64,000 nucleotides of DNA, from positions 1,922,001-1,986,000 of the forward strand of contig NZ_JBBKTU010000001.1 in the NCBI RefSeq assembly GCF_037892605.1, given 5' to 3'. This document shows positions 1-8,107 of the stretch, in pieces (the first letter of the stretch is position 1; every line of letters begins with the position of its first letter). Origin of the DNA: Lacibacter sp. H407 (GTDB lineage Bacteria; Bacteroidota; Bacteroidia; Chitinophagales; Chitinophagaceae). Both the position numbers and the translations under genes were made by a program. The notes beneath the pieces were generated by a model. That model made no database searches and was not told the origin of the DNA. It saw only the letters and a program-made list of their open reading frames with translations.

Positions 1-660
1 TAATATATAGCCCTTTATATAATACATCTGTTTCCAGAAATAGGATGTTTCTGATCGAACTGATTTTTTATAATCTTTTGATTGTACAAACAATTGATGT
101 GTCATGCCGTTGAACAGTGCATATCGTTTGTAGTCGAAACCTCCGGGGTTTCCGGCATTCTTTATTTCCTGCAGTGGTTTGTTAACAAGAATAATATCTC
201 CATACGTTAATGCCGGAGGAAAACTGTCTTTCCGGAAATAGATAACGGCTTTACCAGTTACTTTTTTTGCTTTGTTGTTGTGGTAAACAATACTGATTTC
301 ACTCAGCGCCTTGTAAGTTTTTTCCCTTTCACTTAACGGCTCGAGTAAACGAAGCTGAACTATATCTCCTTGTTGGTATGCATGACCAGCCCAGTTTGGC
401 TGATGTGGTAATTGGTTAGCCCATGCCAACGCAATCCCTGAGGCGATCAGGATGATGTTAATGCTGATCCCCGTGATCCAGTTGTTGAAAAACCGACTGC
501 GTTCTGTTGCAAAATAATAATACAGCAGAAAGGGAAGAGTACTAACGGTTGCATATAACGCCAGTGTCCAGTGTAGTGAAAAATACCAGCCACAAATAAT
601 GCCTGCAGCCAAAGGCAGTAACAAACGAAGAAAGGGGATGTTTTTCCAAATAGGAACCAT
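1..660 (-). CDS. comEC: ComEC/Rec2-family DNA uptake channel, N-terminal part (3' end outside window)
   Basis: This reading frame starts at the ATG at 660 and stays open for 220 codons to the window edge. The visible part has hydrophobic segments at about residues 8-50 and 60-80. A soluble stretch follows that contains the motif NPGGFDYKRY at about residues 165-175. This motif and layout are typical of the N-terminal DUF4131 domain of ComEC proteins, which form the inner-membrane channel for single-stranded DNA in natural transformation. The competence and metallo-beta-lactamase domains would lie beyond the window. The identification rests on the motif and topology only. The DinB-type gene begins upstream on the same strand with a 69-nt gap, so the two may be co-transcribed. 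Confidence 0.8.
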   Translation of the reverse strand, partial: MVPIWKNIPFLRLLLPLAAGIICGWYFSLHWTLALYATVSTLPFLLYYYFATERSRFFNNWITGISINIILIASGIALAWANQLPHQPNWAGHAYQQGDIVQLRLLEPLSEREKTYKALSEISIVYHNNKAKKVTGKAVIYFRKDSFPPALTYGDIILVNKPLQEIKNAGNPGGFDYKRYALFNGMTHQLFVQSKDYKKSVRSETSYFWKQMYYIKGYIL

Positions 661-729
661 TATTACAGATGTTACCGTTAAAATAAAAACGGAAGCTGTG
701 CTCTGGTAGGGGGATTTCCCCCTTTTTAC

Positions 730-1203
730 TTACTCACCAAGTAAATTTTTAAGAAATGCTATTTGCCCCAAATGATAGATGTTGTGTTGGATCAAGCCAT
801 TGAGCAGGAAACGGAAATTGTAATCCCGGAAATCAACGGACTCGTCCAAAAAAGAATCATCTCTTTTTTGCAGATTAGCAACGATTTGCTGATGCAGACT
901 TTCAAACTCTGCCAAACCTTTTTTCCAGGTATGTTCTTTTGGATCAATGGTACGCCAGTCAGATTCTTCAGAGTCCATCAATTCTTCTTCTTGTTTTCGC
1001 TGTAAGCGGTTTAGTGTAAACTGCGCCCAGTTGATCATGTGGTACAAAATTTCAATGGCAGCATGTGAGTTTTTTGGATTGATATACACAACAGCCGGAT
1101 GAATTTTCTGCAGCATGGGTAATACTGCTTCGCCGTACCAAGGTTGTCCGTTGATAACACGTTGCAGATTGCTGATGATCGATTGTACCTCTTTATTGTT
1201 CAT
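730..1203 (-). CDS. DinB/YfiT-type four-helix protein
   Basis: This is a 157-residue soluble protein. Histidines are placed as in the DinB superfamily: one in the segment LYHMINW near residue 50 and a pair in HNIYHLGQI near the C-terminus. These usually form a three-His metal site. Members include thiol-dependent transferases and many proteins of unknown role. In bacteria that use bacillithiol, some DinB/YfiT proteins are bacillithiol transferases, and bshA lies 15 kb away, but a link is only inference. The gene precedes comEC on the same strand. The exact substrate cannot be read from the sequence. Confidence 0.8.
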   Translation of the reverse strand: MNNKEVQSIISNLQRVINGQPWYGEAVLPMLQKIHPAVVYINPKNSHAAIEILYHMINWAQFTLNRLQRKQEEELMDSEESDWRTIDPKEHTWKKGLAEFESLHQQIVANLQKRDDSFLDESVDFRDYNFRFLLNGLIQHNIYHLGQIAFLKNLLGE

Positions 1204-1330
1204 ACTTGTAAGTTAGGAAGAAGGGCAGGAACATGCAATGATGATTCTGTTAAAAAGAAAGCGCAATTGAAAGAGGACCGATGAATCGAGCGTGGCAACA
1301 GTTGATGCCATAAAAAGTGAAGCTTGTATC

Positions 1331-1360
1331 AAAAAAAACTCCGCAACAAGTGCGGAGTTT
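1331..1360 (-). terminator. Rho-independent terminator after the CarB C-half gene
   Basis: An 8-bp stem ACTCCGCA/TGCGGAGT with a 5-nt loop, extended by A-T pairs, lies 6 nt past the stop codon of the minus-strand gene. Read on that strand it is followed by eight T residues. Confidence 0.85.
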
Positions 1361-1365
1361 GAAAT

Positions 1366-2559
1366 TTATTTACTTAGATACATACTTCTGTCTTTATACA
1401 ATTGACGGAAGTATGGATCACGCAGATCTTTAATGAAACGGATCGCTTCACCTGTACTTTTCATTTCAGGTCCGAGCTCTTTGTTTACGTTCGGGAATTT
1501 GTGAAAACTGAATACCGGTTCTTTGATGGCATAACCCGTGAGTTTTTTCTCGTATGTAAAATCAGTAAGCTTCTTTTCGCCCAACATTACTTTCGTTGCA
1601 ATGTTGAGGTAAGGAATCTGGTACGCTTTTGCAATGAACGGTGTGGTGCGTGAAGCTCGTGGGTTGGCTTCGATTACATACACTTTACCGCCTTTGATGG
1701 CAAACTGAATATTGATGAGGCCACGTATATCGAGCGCTTTTGCAATTCGTTTTGCATATTCTTCCATTGTGGCAACAATCAATGGAGAAAGATTGAACTC
1801 AGGTAACACTGCATGGCTGTCGCCACTGTGAATACCGGCTGGTTCAATATGTTCCATCACACCCATTACGTGGAAATTTTCACCATCGTAAATAGCATCG
1901 ATCTCTGCTTCCTGACAACGATCAAGGAAATGATCGATGAGGATTTTGTTGCCGGGTAAATGTTTGATGAGACTTAATACGGCACTTTCCAATTCGGTTT
2001 CGTTGATTACAATCCGCATGCGCTGTCCGCCTAACACATAGCTGGGACGAACCAGTACCGGATAGCCCACTTCTTTTGCCACTTCAATGGCATCATCGGT
2101 GGTATACGCTGTACCATATTTTGGATAAGGAATCTCCATTTCTTTGAGCAGATCACTGAAACGGCCACGGTCTTCAGCAATGTCCATGCTGTCGAAGGAA
2201 GAACCAATGATACGGATGCCTTTTTCGTGCAGACGCTTGGAGAGTTTGAGGGCTGTTTGTCCACCTAATTGTACAATTACACCATAAGGTTGTTCCAGTT
2301 CAATAATTTCCCAGAGATGCTCCCAGTTTACTGGTTCAAAGTAAAGCTTGTCGGCCATGTCGAAATCGGTACTCACTGTTTCGGGGTTGCAGTTCACCAT
2401 AATGGCTTCAAAGCCACATTCTTTGATGGCGAGCAGGCCGTGAACACAGCAGTAGTCGAATTCAATACCCTGACCAATCCGGTTGGGGCCACTACCGAGA
2501 ACAATAATTTTTTTACGCTGAGAAGGAATGGATTCGTTGTGGAGGATCGTATTTGCCAT
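1366..2559 (-). CDS. carB: Carbamoyl-phosphate synthase large chain, C-terminal half only (split CarB)
   Basis: The 397 residues match only the second synthetase unit of CarB, which phosphorylates carbamate to give carbamoyl phosphate for pyrimidines and arginine. Signature segments are LGSGPNRIGQGIEFDYCC near residues 21-38, MVNCNPETVSTD near 54-65, an ATP-grasp core with VRPSYVLGGQ near 172-181, and EANPRASRTTPF near 300-311. Full-length CarB is about 1,070 residues in E. coli. Here the first ATP-grasp half is absent, and so is the allosteric MGS-like domain at the end. The start lies exactly at the domain boundary, with no remnant of the N-half upstream in 2560-2735. This points to a split gene (as in some archaea and Aquifex) rather than a recent truncation. 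The partner half must be encoded elsewhere. Confidence 0.9.
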   Translation of the reverse strand: MANTILHNESIPSQRKKIIVLGSGPNRIGQGIEFDYCCVHGLLAIKECGFEAIMVNCNPETVSTDFDMADKLYFEPVNWEHLWEIIELEQPYGVIVQLGGQTALKLSKRLHEKGIRIIGSSFDSMDIAEDRGRFSDLLKEMEIPYPKYGTAYTTDDAIEVAKEVGYPVLVRPSYVLGGQRMRIVINETELESAVLSLIKHLPGNKILIDHFLDRCQEAEIDAIYDGENFHVMGVMEHIEPAGIHSGDSHAVLPEFNLSPLIVATMEEYAKRIAKALDIRGLINIQFAIKGGKVYVIEANPRASRTTPFIAKAYQIPYLNIATKVMLGEKKLTDFTYEKKLTGYAIKEPVFSFHKFPNVNKELGPEMKSTGEAIRFIKDLRDPYFRQLYKDRSMYLSK

Positions 2560-2735
2560 TGCGGTGCAAAGGTAGGGGTGCAGGAAAAATTTTGGCAGAT
2601 TTTTTCAAGTAAAATTTACTGGCGGTTAACTAACAGGTATGAGTTAGAACGGTTGTTCAAAACCATCTTTAACGAAGTAGAAAAATTTAACTCTGAAAAA
2701 AGGCTGAATCAGCTGAAAGTTTTTCTGATTCGCTT

Positions 2736-3068
2736 CTATACTGCAAAGCTTTCGCCACAGCCACAGGTTCTGCTGGCATTAGGATTGTTGAAATGAAAAC
2801 CTTTGCCATTTAATCCATCGCTGAAATCAAGTGTGGTATTGTAGAGATAGAGAAAACTTTTCATATCGGTTACCACCTTTACGCCATTGTCCTCAAATAC
2901 CTGATCGTTGGGTTTGGATTCGTTGTCGAAATCTAGTTTGTAACTGAGTCCGCTGCACCCACCGCCTACTACACTTACCCGCAGAAAATAGGATTCATCA
3001 GTTCCCACATTTGCCTGTTGCTTCAGATGGGTTACTTTTTCTTTTGCTTTATCTGTAACAAAAATCAT
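2736..3068 (-). CDS. HesB/IscA-type iron-sulfur cluster carrier
   Basis: This 110-residue protein has the three conserved cysteines of A-type Fe-S carriers: Cys38 in GGGCSG, and Cys102 and Cys104 in the C-terminal TCGCGESF. These bind a cluster or iron and pass Fe-S clusters to apo-enzymes in the cytoplasm. Length and cysteine spacing are normal for IscA/ErpA/SufA. Which of the three it corresponds to cannot be decided, because no isc or suf genes lie nearby. The gene stands alone, head-to-head with the epimerase gene at 3216, with a 147-nt gap that must hold both promoters. Confidence 0.92.
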   Translation of the reverse strand: MIFVTDKAKEKVTHLKQQANVGTDESYFLRVSVVGGGCSGLSYKLDFDNESKPNDQVFEDNGVKVVTDMKSFLYLYNTTLDFSDGLNGKGFHFNNPNASRTCGCGESFAV

Positions 3069-3215
3069 AATGTACTTTTTAACGTATCTGCAATTGACGG
3101 GCCACGTGAAATTCTACTGCCGTCTTGTCTGCAAATTTAGTCAATTTGAAACTGATGATTGGCTCAGCAGGTAAAGTTCTGACCAATGGTTGTAAATTGC
3201 CCGTAAAATAATTAC

Positions 3216-3617
3216 ATGCAAAAGGTGGAACATATTGGCATTGCTGTGAAAAGTCTCGAGGTTTCAATTCCATTGTTTGAGAAGCTGTTAAATACAGGAT
3301 GTTACAAAACAGAGTTAGTAGAAACAGAGCAAGTGATGACCGCTTTCTTTCGCAAGGGTGAAACAAAGATCGAATTACTTGAGAGTACTGATGCAGACGG
3401 GGTGATTGCCCGGTTCATTGAAAAGAAAGGAGAGGGGATGCATCATATTGCATTTGATGTAGAAGATATTGTTGCTGAAATGAAGCGATTAAAAGAGGAT
3501 GGGTTTGTATTGTTGAATGAACAACCAAAAAACGGAGCTGACAATAAGCTGGTGTGTTTTCTTCATCCGAAATCGACCAATGCTGTATTAATTGAACTCT
3601 GTCAGGAAAAAAAATAG
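3216..3617 (+). CDS. mce: Methylmalonyl-CoA epimerase
   Basis: This is a 133-residue single VOC-fold protein. Metal-ligand positions of the family are visible: His6 in VEHIGIAV, Glu in KIELLES, His in MHHIAFDV and Glu in LIELCQ at the end. The enzyme interconverts the (R) and (S) forms of methylmalonyl-CoA in propionate and odd-chain or branched-chain carbon metabolism, acting before methylmalonyl-CoA mutase. The mutase genes are not in the window. The gene is convergent with the cargo gene at 3657, with only 39 nt between them; a weak hairpin (TAGC..GC/GC..GCTA) there may serve both. Confidence 0.9.
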   Translation: MQKVEHIGIAVKSLEVSIPLFEKLLNTGCYKTELVETEQVMTAFFRKGETKIELLESTDADGVIARFIEKKGEGMHHIAFDVEDIVAEMKRLKEDGFVLLNEQPKNGADNKLVCFLHPKSTNAVLIELCQEKK

Positions 3618-3656
3618 CCGCCCGAAAGCAGCTACTTTGTATTTGGATGTAAGCTT

Positions 3657-4703
3657 TTATTGTTTGATCACTGAAACACTTTCAATGATACGTCCATTCT
3701 CCATCAACTGAATCAGGTACAAGCCTGCAGCCATTCCATTCATTTCAATCTGCACTCTGTTCCCACCAGTTGGATTGACCGTTTTCAATCGAGTGCCTTT
3801 TGCATCGATCAATTGAATTGCCTGACCCGGTTTAAAGGCTTCTTTTGTATATAATTGTGCGGCAGCGTTCACCGGATTTGGGAAAATGCTGATATTCTTT
3901 TTAATGATGTGTACAATCCGAACAGTTTCTGAAAAACTTACTTGCCCATTCAAATCAACCTGTCGTAAACGATAATAATTGTTACCAGCTTCCGGGACAT
4001 TATCGACATAGGTGTAATTATTCTTAGTGTAACTATTGCCTTCTGATGCAACAGACCCAATGGCGCTCCATGTTTTTTTATCATTGCTTCGTTCAATTAC
4101 GAAACTGCTATTGTTTACTTCCTGCAGCGTGCTCCATTCAAGGTTGACTGTAAAGGGTTGTTTTTGTTCTGCTTTGAAGTGTCCGAATACAACGGGAAGT
4201 ACGCCAGGCCCCTCATCAACTGGTCCAATATAATATGGGCCATTAATATCATAAGTTCCATTCCATTTCAACACACAGCCGAATTTAATCAAATCACTAT
4301 TGCCGTTTGAAGCTTTTATTAATCCTGTTGTAGGACCAACAGGATCGAGAACCTGAATTAAACTATTAAAACCAAGGTATAAAGTTCCACTGGCATCAAA
4401 ATCCAGAGTACCACAGATAAAAATGGCAATGTTAGGGTTTGTTATACTTGTCGGGCAATCCACAATTTTTGTGTACTGGGTACCTTTTACTCTGACAATT
4501 CGTCCTGCAGGAATACATACCTTATCAAGATCTGCAGGAATTCGTTGCGGGCTCCAAGTGGTGGCAACATTCCAGTCTCCATCTTGAACGGCTACAATGG
4601 TACAGTTAGTAGGCATGTTGGAACAACTAGGAAGTGGGAAATAGTACTGCCCTTTGGAGGAGTAGCAAAAGAGTACGAATAAAGAGAGTAAAAAATACTT
4701 CAT
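3657..4703 (-). CDS. Secreted protein with type A type IX (T9SS) sorting domain
   Basis: The protein is 348 residues from the preferred start MKYFLLSLF; the frame opens four codons earlier but this Met sits directly before the signal peptide, which ends near KGQ. The N-terminal half has the repeat-rich look of secreted beta-helix-like proteins (GDWNVATTWSPQRIP, then IAIFICGTLDFD), resembling G8-type domains, but I do not assign a function. Near residue 190 begins a beta-sandwich region of the type that precedes sorting signals. The last 80 residues (SIFPNPVN, then GLYLIQLMENG and SVIKQ) are a classic type A C-terminal domain, which directs passage through the type IX machinery and removal by PorU, encoded 4 kb away. 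Confidence 0.85.
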   Translation of the reverse strand: MKYFLLSLFVLFCYSSKGQYYFPLPSCSNMPTNCTIVAVQDGDWNVATTWSPQRIPADLDKVCIPAGRIVRVKGTQYTKIVDCPTSITNPNIAIFICGTLDFDASGTLYLGFNSLIQVLDPVGPTTGLIKASNGNSDLIKFGCVLKWNGTYDINGPYYIGPVDEGPGVLPVVFGHFKAEQKQPFTVNLEWSTLQEVNNSSFVIERSNDKKTWSAIGSVASEGNSYTKNNYTYVDNVPEAGNNYYRLRQVDLNGQVSFSETVRIVHIIKKNISIFPNPVNAAAQLYTKEAFKPGQAIQLIDAKGTRLKTVNPTGGNRVQIEMNGMAAGLYLIQLMENGRIIESVSVIKQ

Positions 4704-4870
4704 AAACGGAACCATTAATAATAGTTTGAACGGAATAAGTTAACGGTTCGTTTCAGGGGGCTGGATCACTTATTGGTAGGGAGAAACTGGTTAGCAGCTA
4801 AGTGATAATTCGTAAAGGATATTAAGAGAAGACCGTAAAAATACTAAAGTATTTGACTTGTGCAAGTATA

Positions 4871-6169
4871 TTATAAAAGGATCTGTTCCATTTTCATGCT
4901 TCGGGAGCCCTTAATGAGTAGGTGGGTGTGGGCAAATTGTTGATTTTGAAACCATTGTCCGGCTTCTGTAGAGTTGGAAAAAGAAAGAAATGGATGGTTG
5001 ATTTTTGTAAAATCACCGCCTACCAGTACAACTGCATCCCAGTTGAATTGCTGGATCAGGTCAACAATCGCCTGGTGTTCGGCTGAACTCTCATCACCCA
5101 GCTCAGCCATGGCACCCAGCATCAATACCTTTTTTTCGGCGGGTAATTTGGCAAAGTTTTCAATAGCCAGCTTCATGCTGCTGGGATTGGCATTGTAAGC
5201 ATCGAGAATGATCTTATTGCTGTCTTTTTCAAGTAACTGCGAACGGCTGTTGGAGGGTAGGTAATTCTCAATTGCAGCCTTGATTTTATGTGCGGGAACG
5301 CCAAAATGTGCACCTACACAAACAGCAGCCAATACATTCGGCAGATTATAATCGCCTACCAAATGTGTATTGATTTCACCAATGGCTTCGTCACTGTCAA
5401 TGTTCACCACAAGAAACGGTTCGCTGCTGATGAGCCTGCCTGTTGTTTGTGCATGGTTGGTTCCATAGGTGATCTTATTGCTTATACCTCTACTCATCTC
5501 TTCAAGGTAATCGAGGTCGGTATTGATAAAAATGCTGCCATTGGTTGAACGGATAAAGTCAAACAATTCTCCTTTTCCTTTTTTTACACCCTCAATTCCG
5601 CCAAAACCCTCGAGGTGAGCTTTGCCCACATTGTTGATCAAACCATGGGTAGGCAAAGCGTAGGTACAATAGGAGGCAATTTCTTTCTGATGATTGGCGC
5701 CCATTTCTATCACTGCAATTTCTGCATCAGCCTTTACTTTTAACAGGGTAAGTGGTATGCCAATGTGGTTGTTGAGATTTCCTTCGGTGGTATAGGTTTT
5801 GAAATGCGATGATAAAACTGCATGCACCAGTTCTTTAGTAGTTGTTTTCCCATTACTTCCGGTAATCGCTAAAAAGGGAACCTGACTGCCGGAAGGCGAG
5901 CTGTTGAATTGTTGCCGATGATGTTTGGCTAATTGTTGAAGTGTTTGGAGCACGTCTTCAACCTGAATGATTCTGTGATCAGCTTGCTCAATTTTTTCAT
6001 CCACAATTGCATAGGCTGCACCTTTTTGCAATGCCTGTTTCGCAAAATTGTTGCCATTGAAATTTTCACCTTTCAGCGCAAAGTACAGATCACCGGCTGT
6101 GAGCTTACGGGTATCCGTTTGTACACTTGGGTGTTGCAAAAAAAGTTGATACAATTTTTCGATGTGCAT
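4871..6169 (-). CDS. murF: UDP-N-acetylmuramoyl-tripeptide--D-alanyl-D-alanine ligase
   Basis: The 432-residue protein has the Mur ligase layout: an N-terminal UDP-substrate domain (TDTRKLTAGDLYFALKG near 18-34), the central ATP-binding domain with the P-loop GSNGKTTTK at 104-112, EMGANHQKEI and NNVGKAHLEGFG further on, and a C-terminal domain with DAYNANPSSM. It adds D-Ala-D-Ala to the UDP-MurNAc-tripeptide in the cytoplasm, the last soluble step of cell-wall precursor synthesis. Length is normal for Bacteroidota MurF. It lies downstream of gldJ on the same strand, but a strong terminator separates them, so it likely has its own promoter in 6170-6256. Confidence 0.95.
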   Translation of the reverse strand: MHIEKLYQLFLQHPSVQTDTRKLTAGDLYFALKGENFNGNNFAKQALQKGAAYAIVDEKIEQADHRIIQVEDVLQTLQQLAKHHRQQFNSSPSGSQVPFLAITGSNGKTTTKELVHAVLSSHFKTYTTEGNLNNHIGIPLTLLKVKADAEIAVIEMGANHQKEIASYCTYALPTHGLINNVGKAHLEGFGGIEGVKKGKGELFDFIRSTNGSIFINTDLDYLEEMSRGISNKITYGTNHAQTTGRLISSEPFLVVNIDSDEAIGEINTHLVGDYNLPNVLAAVCVGAHFGVPAHKIKAAIENYLPSNSRSQLLEKDSNKIILDAYNANPSSMKLAIENFAKLPAEKKVLMLGAMAELGDESSAEHQAIVDLIQQFNWDAVVLVGGDFTKINHPFLSFSNSTEAGQWFQNQQFAHTHLLIKGSRSMKMEQILL

Positions 6170-6256
6170 ACGTCAAAGATAATCAGGAAGATATTTCGTA
6201 AGAAAGTTGTTGTATCTATTTTGTAAAAAGACGATCTGTAAAAGCTGTGATAAACA

Positions 6257-6284
6257 AAAGACCCTCCATTTGGAGGGTCTTTTT
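6257..6284 (-). terminator. Terminator between gldJ and murF
   Basis: A GACCCTCC/GGAGGGTC stem with an ATTT loop is flanked by A and T runs on both sides, so it could stop transcription on either strand. It lies 17 nt past the gldJ stop codon and acts most plausibly on that gene. Confidence 0.85.
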
Positions 6285-6300
6285 ATGAGTTACAAAATCA

Positions 6301-7848
6301 TTAATTTCTTTTGCGATTGTTTTGTTTTCTTTTTCCAAACCAGTTACCGGTTTTGCGTCCGTTACCTTCTGCACTTCCGTAACGTGTCATGGCACAACGG
6401 AAACCGATTTGTGAACTGCTTTGATCTTCTTCCAGGAAGCGGCGTGCGCCAGGACTTAACCAATAAGCACGATCGTTCCAGCTACCACCTTTGTACACAC
6501 GGCTCTTATCGCTTACCAATGTAGTAACGCCATATCCGTATTGAACAGCACTTAATGAATCACCATCAAGGTAATCTATTGCATACCCTTTTTGATAGTT
6601 ACGACGGTTCTTTACTTCGTCTTCTGTTTCATCACGGTATTTGATACGGCCCATTGAATCTCTTTCAGCTTTACCGGTACTCAAATCCATACGCTGGAAA
6701 TTATTACCACGATAGTAGTTGAAATCGTCACCATCACTTGGTGTCATTGGTCTGTAAACGTCGGCTACCCACTCGCTCACATTACCTGCCATATTAAATA
6801 AGCCAAAACCATTTGGATAGAAAGCTTTTACTGGACCGGTAATTACCGCACGGTCGTTCAAACCACCGGCAACACCCATGTTATCACCAGATCCACGCTT
6901 GAAGTTAGCTAGGAATTGACCCTGCCAGCTGCTTCTGCGTGCATCACGCAAACCATTTACATTCTGTGCCCAAGGATATACCTGTTTGTTTGCAGTTAAC
7001 TCCTCACCACGTTTCTTTTCGCTACGACGTGGGTTCGGGTTTTGTGCGATATAACCATATGCGGCATATTCCCACTCTGCCTCTGTAGGCAGACGGTAAT
7101 CAGGTAAAATCAGACCTTCTTCAAAGCTGATACTTGTCGGAACCTGCTTCGTGATCGGATCTTTATAATTTTTGATGTTTTTGCCGGGAGTTGCCTGGTA
7201 TTCACCTAACAGATATGCTTTTGTATTAAAGTTATCCTGTCCGCCGCCTTGCATTTGTTTTTGCAGCTCAGCTTTTTTGTTGGTGATACCTTTTTCGTAA
7301 AGGATGTTTTCGTTTACGCGATCACTACGCCACAAGCAATAGTCGTAAGCTTGTTTCCAGCTTACGCCCACCACAGGGTATAGGTTGTAAGAAGGGTGGC
7401 GGAAATAGTATTCAACGTAAGGTTCGTTGTATGCCAGCTCGCTTCTCCAAACTAAAGTATCGGGTAAAGCACGGTTGGTGATGGCTGTATCCATGAACAC
7501 ACGGTCGAGCCAAAAGAGATATTCACGGTAGTGAACATTCGCAACTTCTGATTCGTCCATATAAAATGAAGCGACGGTTACACGACGTGGAATGTTATTC
7601 CAGTCACGCATCACATCTTCTTCAACAGCACCCATGGTGAAGGTTCCACCTTCAACAAACACGAGTCCGGGACCAGTTTTCTGCTCCTTTTCTTTTGATA
7701 CACGGAAACCGCTACCGTTTGGATCATTGTACGTCCATCCGGTTGAAGCCGATTTCTCCGGTTTCTTCTTGAATAAATTACAAGAGGTAATAAGTGTAGC
7801 CCCAATTAATAGGATACCTAGATTCTGAATGCGGAAAAGGTTTTTCAT
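6301..7848 (-). CDS. gldJ: Gliding motility/type IX secretion lipoprotein GldJ
   Basis: This is a 515-residue lipoprotein. The signal peptide ends in the lipobox LITSC, giving a lipidated Cys near residue 23. The segment TGWTYNDPNGSGF follows, and then a formylglycine-generating-enzyme-like (FGE/SUMF1) domain beginning PGLVFVEGGTFTMGAV near residue 60 and ending in GGSWNDRAYWLSPGARRFLEED and IGFRCAMTRYG. GldJ and GldK share this fold. The opening segment and the neighbourhood (porU and porV divergent, as in Flavobacterium johnsoniae) favour GldJ. The protein is needed for a stable gliding and secretion apparatus at the periplasmic face of the envelope. No catalytic role is expected. The C-terminal tail is basic (GKRKQNNRKRN). 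Confidence 0.9.
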   Translation of the reverse strand: MKNLFRIQNLGILLIGATLITSCNLFKKKPEKSASTGWTYNDPNGSGFRVSKEKEQKTGPGLVFVEGGTFTMGAVEEDVMRDWNNIPRRVTVASFYMDESEVANVHYREYLFWLDRVFMDTAITNRALPDTLVWRSELAYNEPYVEYYFRHPSYNLYPVVGVSWKQAYDYCLWRSDRVNENILYEKGITNKKAELQKQMQGGGQDNFNTKAYLLGEYQATPGKNIKNYKDPITKQVPTSISFEEGLILPDYRLPTEAEWEYAAYGYIAQNPNPRRSEKKRGEELTANKQVYPWAQNVNGLRDARRSSWQGQFLANFKRGSGDNMGVAGGLNDRAVITGPVKAFYPNGFGLFNMAGNVSEWVADVYRPMTPSDGDDFNYYRGNNFQRMDLSTGKAERDSMGRIKYRDETEDEVKNRRNYQKGYAIDYLDGDSLSAVQYGYGVTTLVSDKSRVYKGGSWNDRAYWLSPGARRFLEEDQSSSQIGFRCAMTRYGSAEGNGRKTGNWFGKRKQNNRKRN

Positions 7849-7879
7849 CTTTTCGTTTTGTTAGTTAACGGGTGAAGTT

Positions 7880-7911
7880 CAAAAATATTGTATTGGATTT
7901 CCCGACCCAAA
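7880..7911 (-). promoter_or_regulatory. Probable gldJ promoter (TTTG-N20-TATTTTTG)
   Basis: On the minus strand, TTTG at 7911-7908 is followed after exactly 20 nt by TATTTTTG at 7887-7880. This matches the Bacteroidota primary sigma consensus TTTG/TAnnTTTG. The predicted start of transcription is about 30 nt upstream of the gldJ ATG. A near-palindrome CCCAAATTTTAAATTGGG at 7906-7923 overlaps the -33 box and could bind a regulator; that part is inference. Confidence 0.65.
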
Positions 7912-8066
7912 TTTTAAATTGGGCTGGCAACAAACATAGTTTAATCTTTTGGATTTTTGAAACAAAGCGGGCCTCTGTATCCATTTTTTAGTATTTCTGC
8001 TTAGCATGCCGTGAAATTACGCAGGGCTGCAGCTTTCAACCATCAACAGCTCTCTTTAACCAACAA

Positions 8067-8094
8067 TTTGGGGAACCATTTTCAGGTATCTTTG
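8067..8094 (+). promoter_or_regulatory. Possible porU promoter (TTTG-N16-TATCTTTG)
   Basis: TTTG at 8067-8070 and a perfect TATCTTTG at 8087-8094 lie just ahead of the porU ATG at 8108. The 16-nt spacer is shorter than usual. If used, the mRNA leader would be under 10 nt. Confidence 0.45.
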
Positions 8095-8107
8095 AATCTC
8101 TCTTTTT

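Noticed and set aside
2269-2796. 175-codon plus-strand open frame opposite carB and the IscA-like gene
   Set aside because: It lies antisense to two clearly coding genes and spans the gap between them. Its translation has no signal or motif, so it is a shadow frame.
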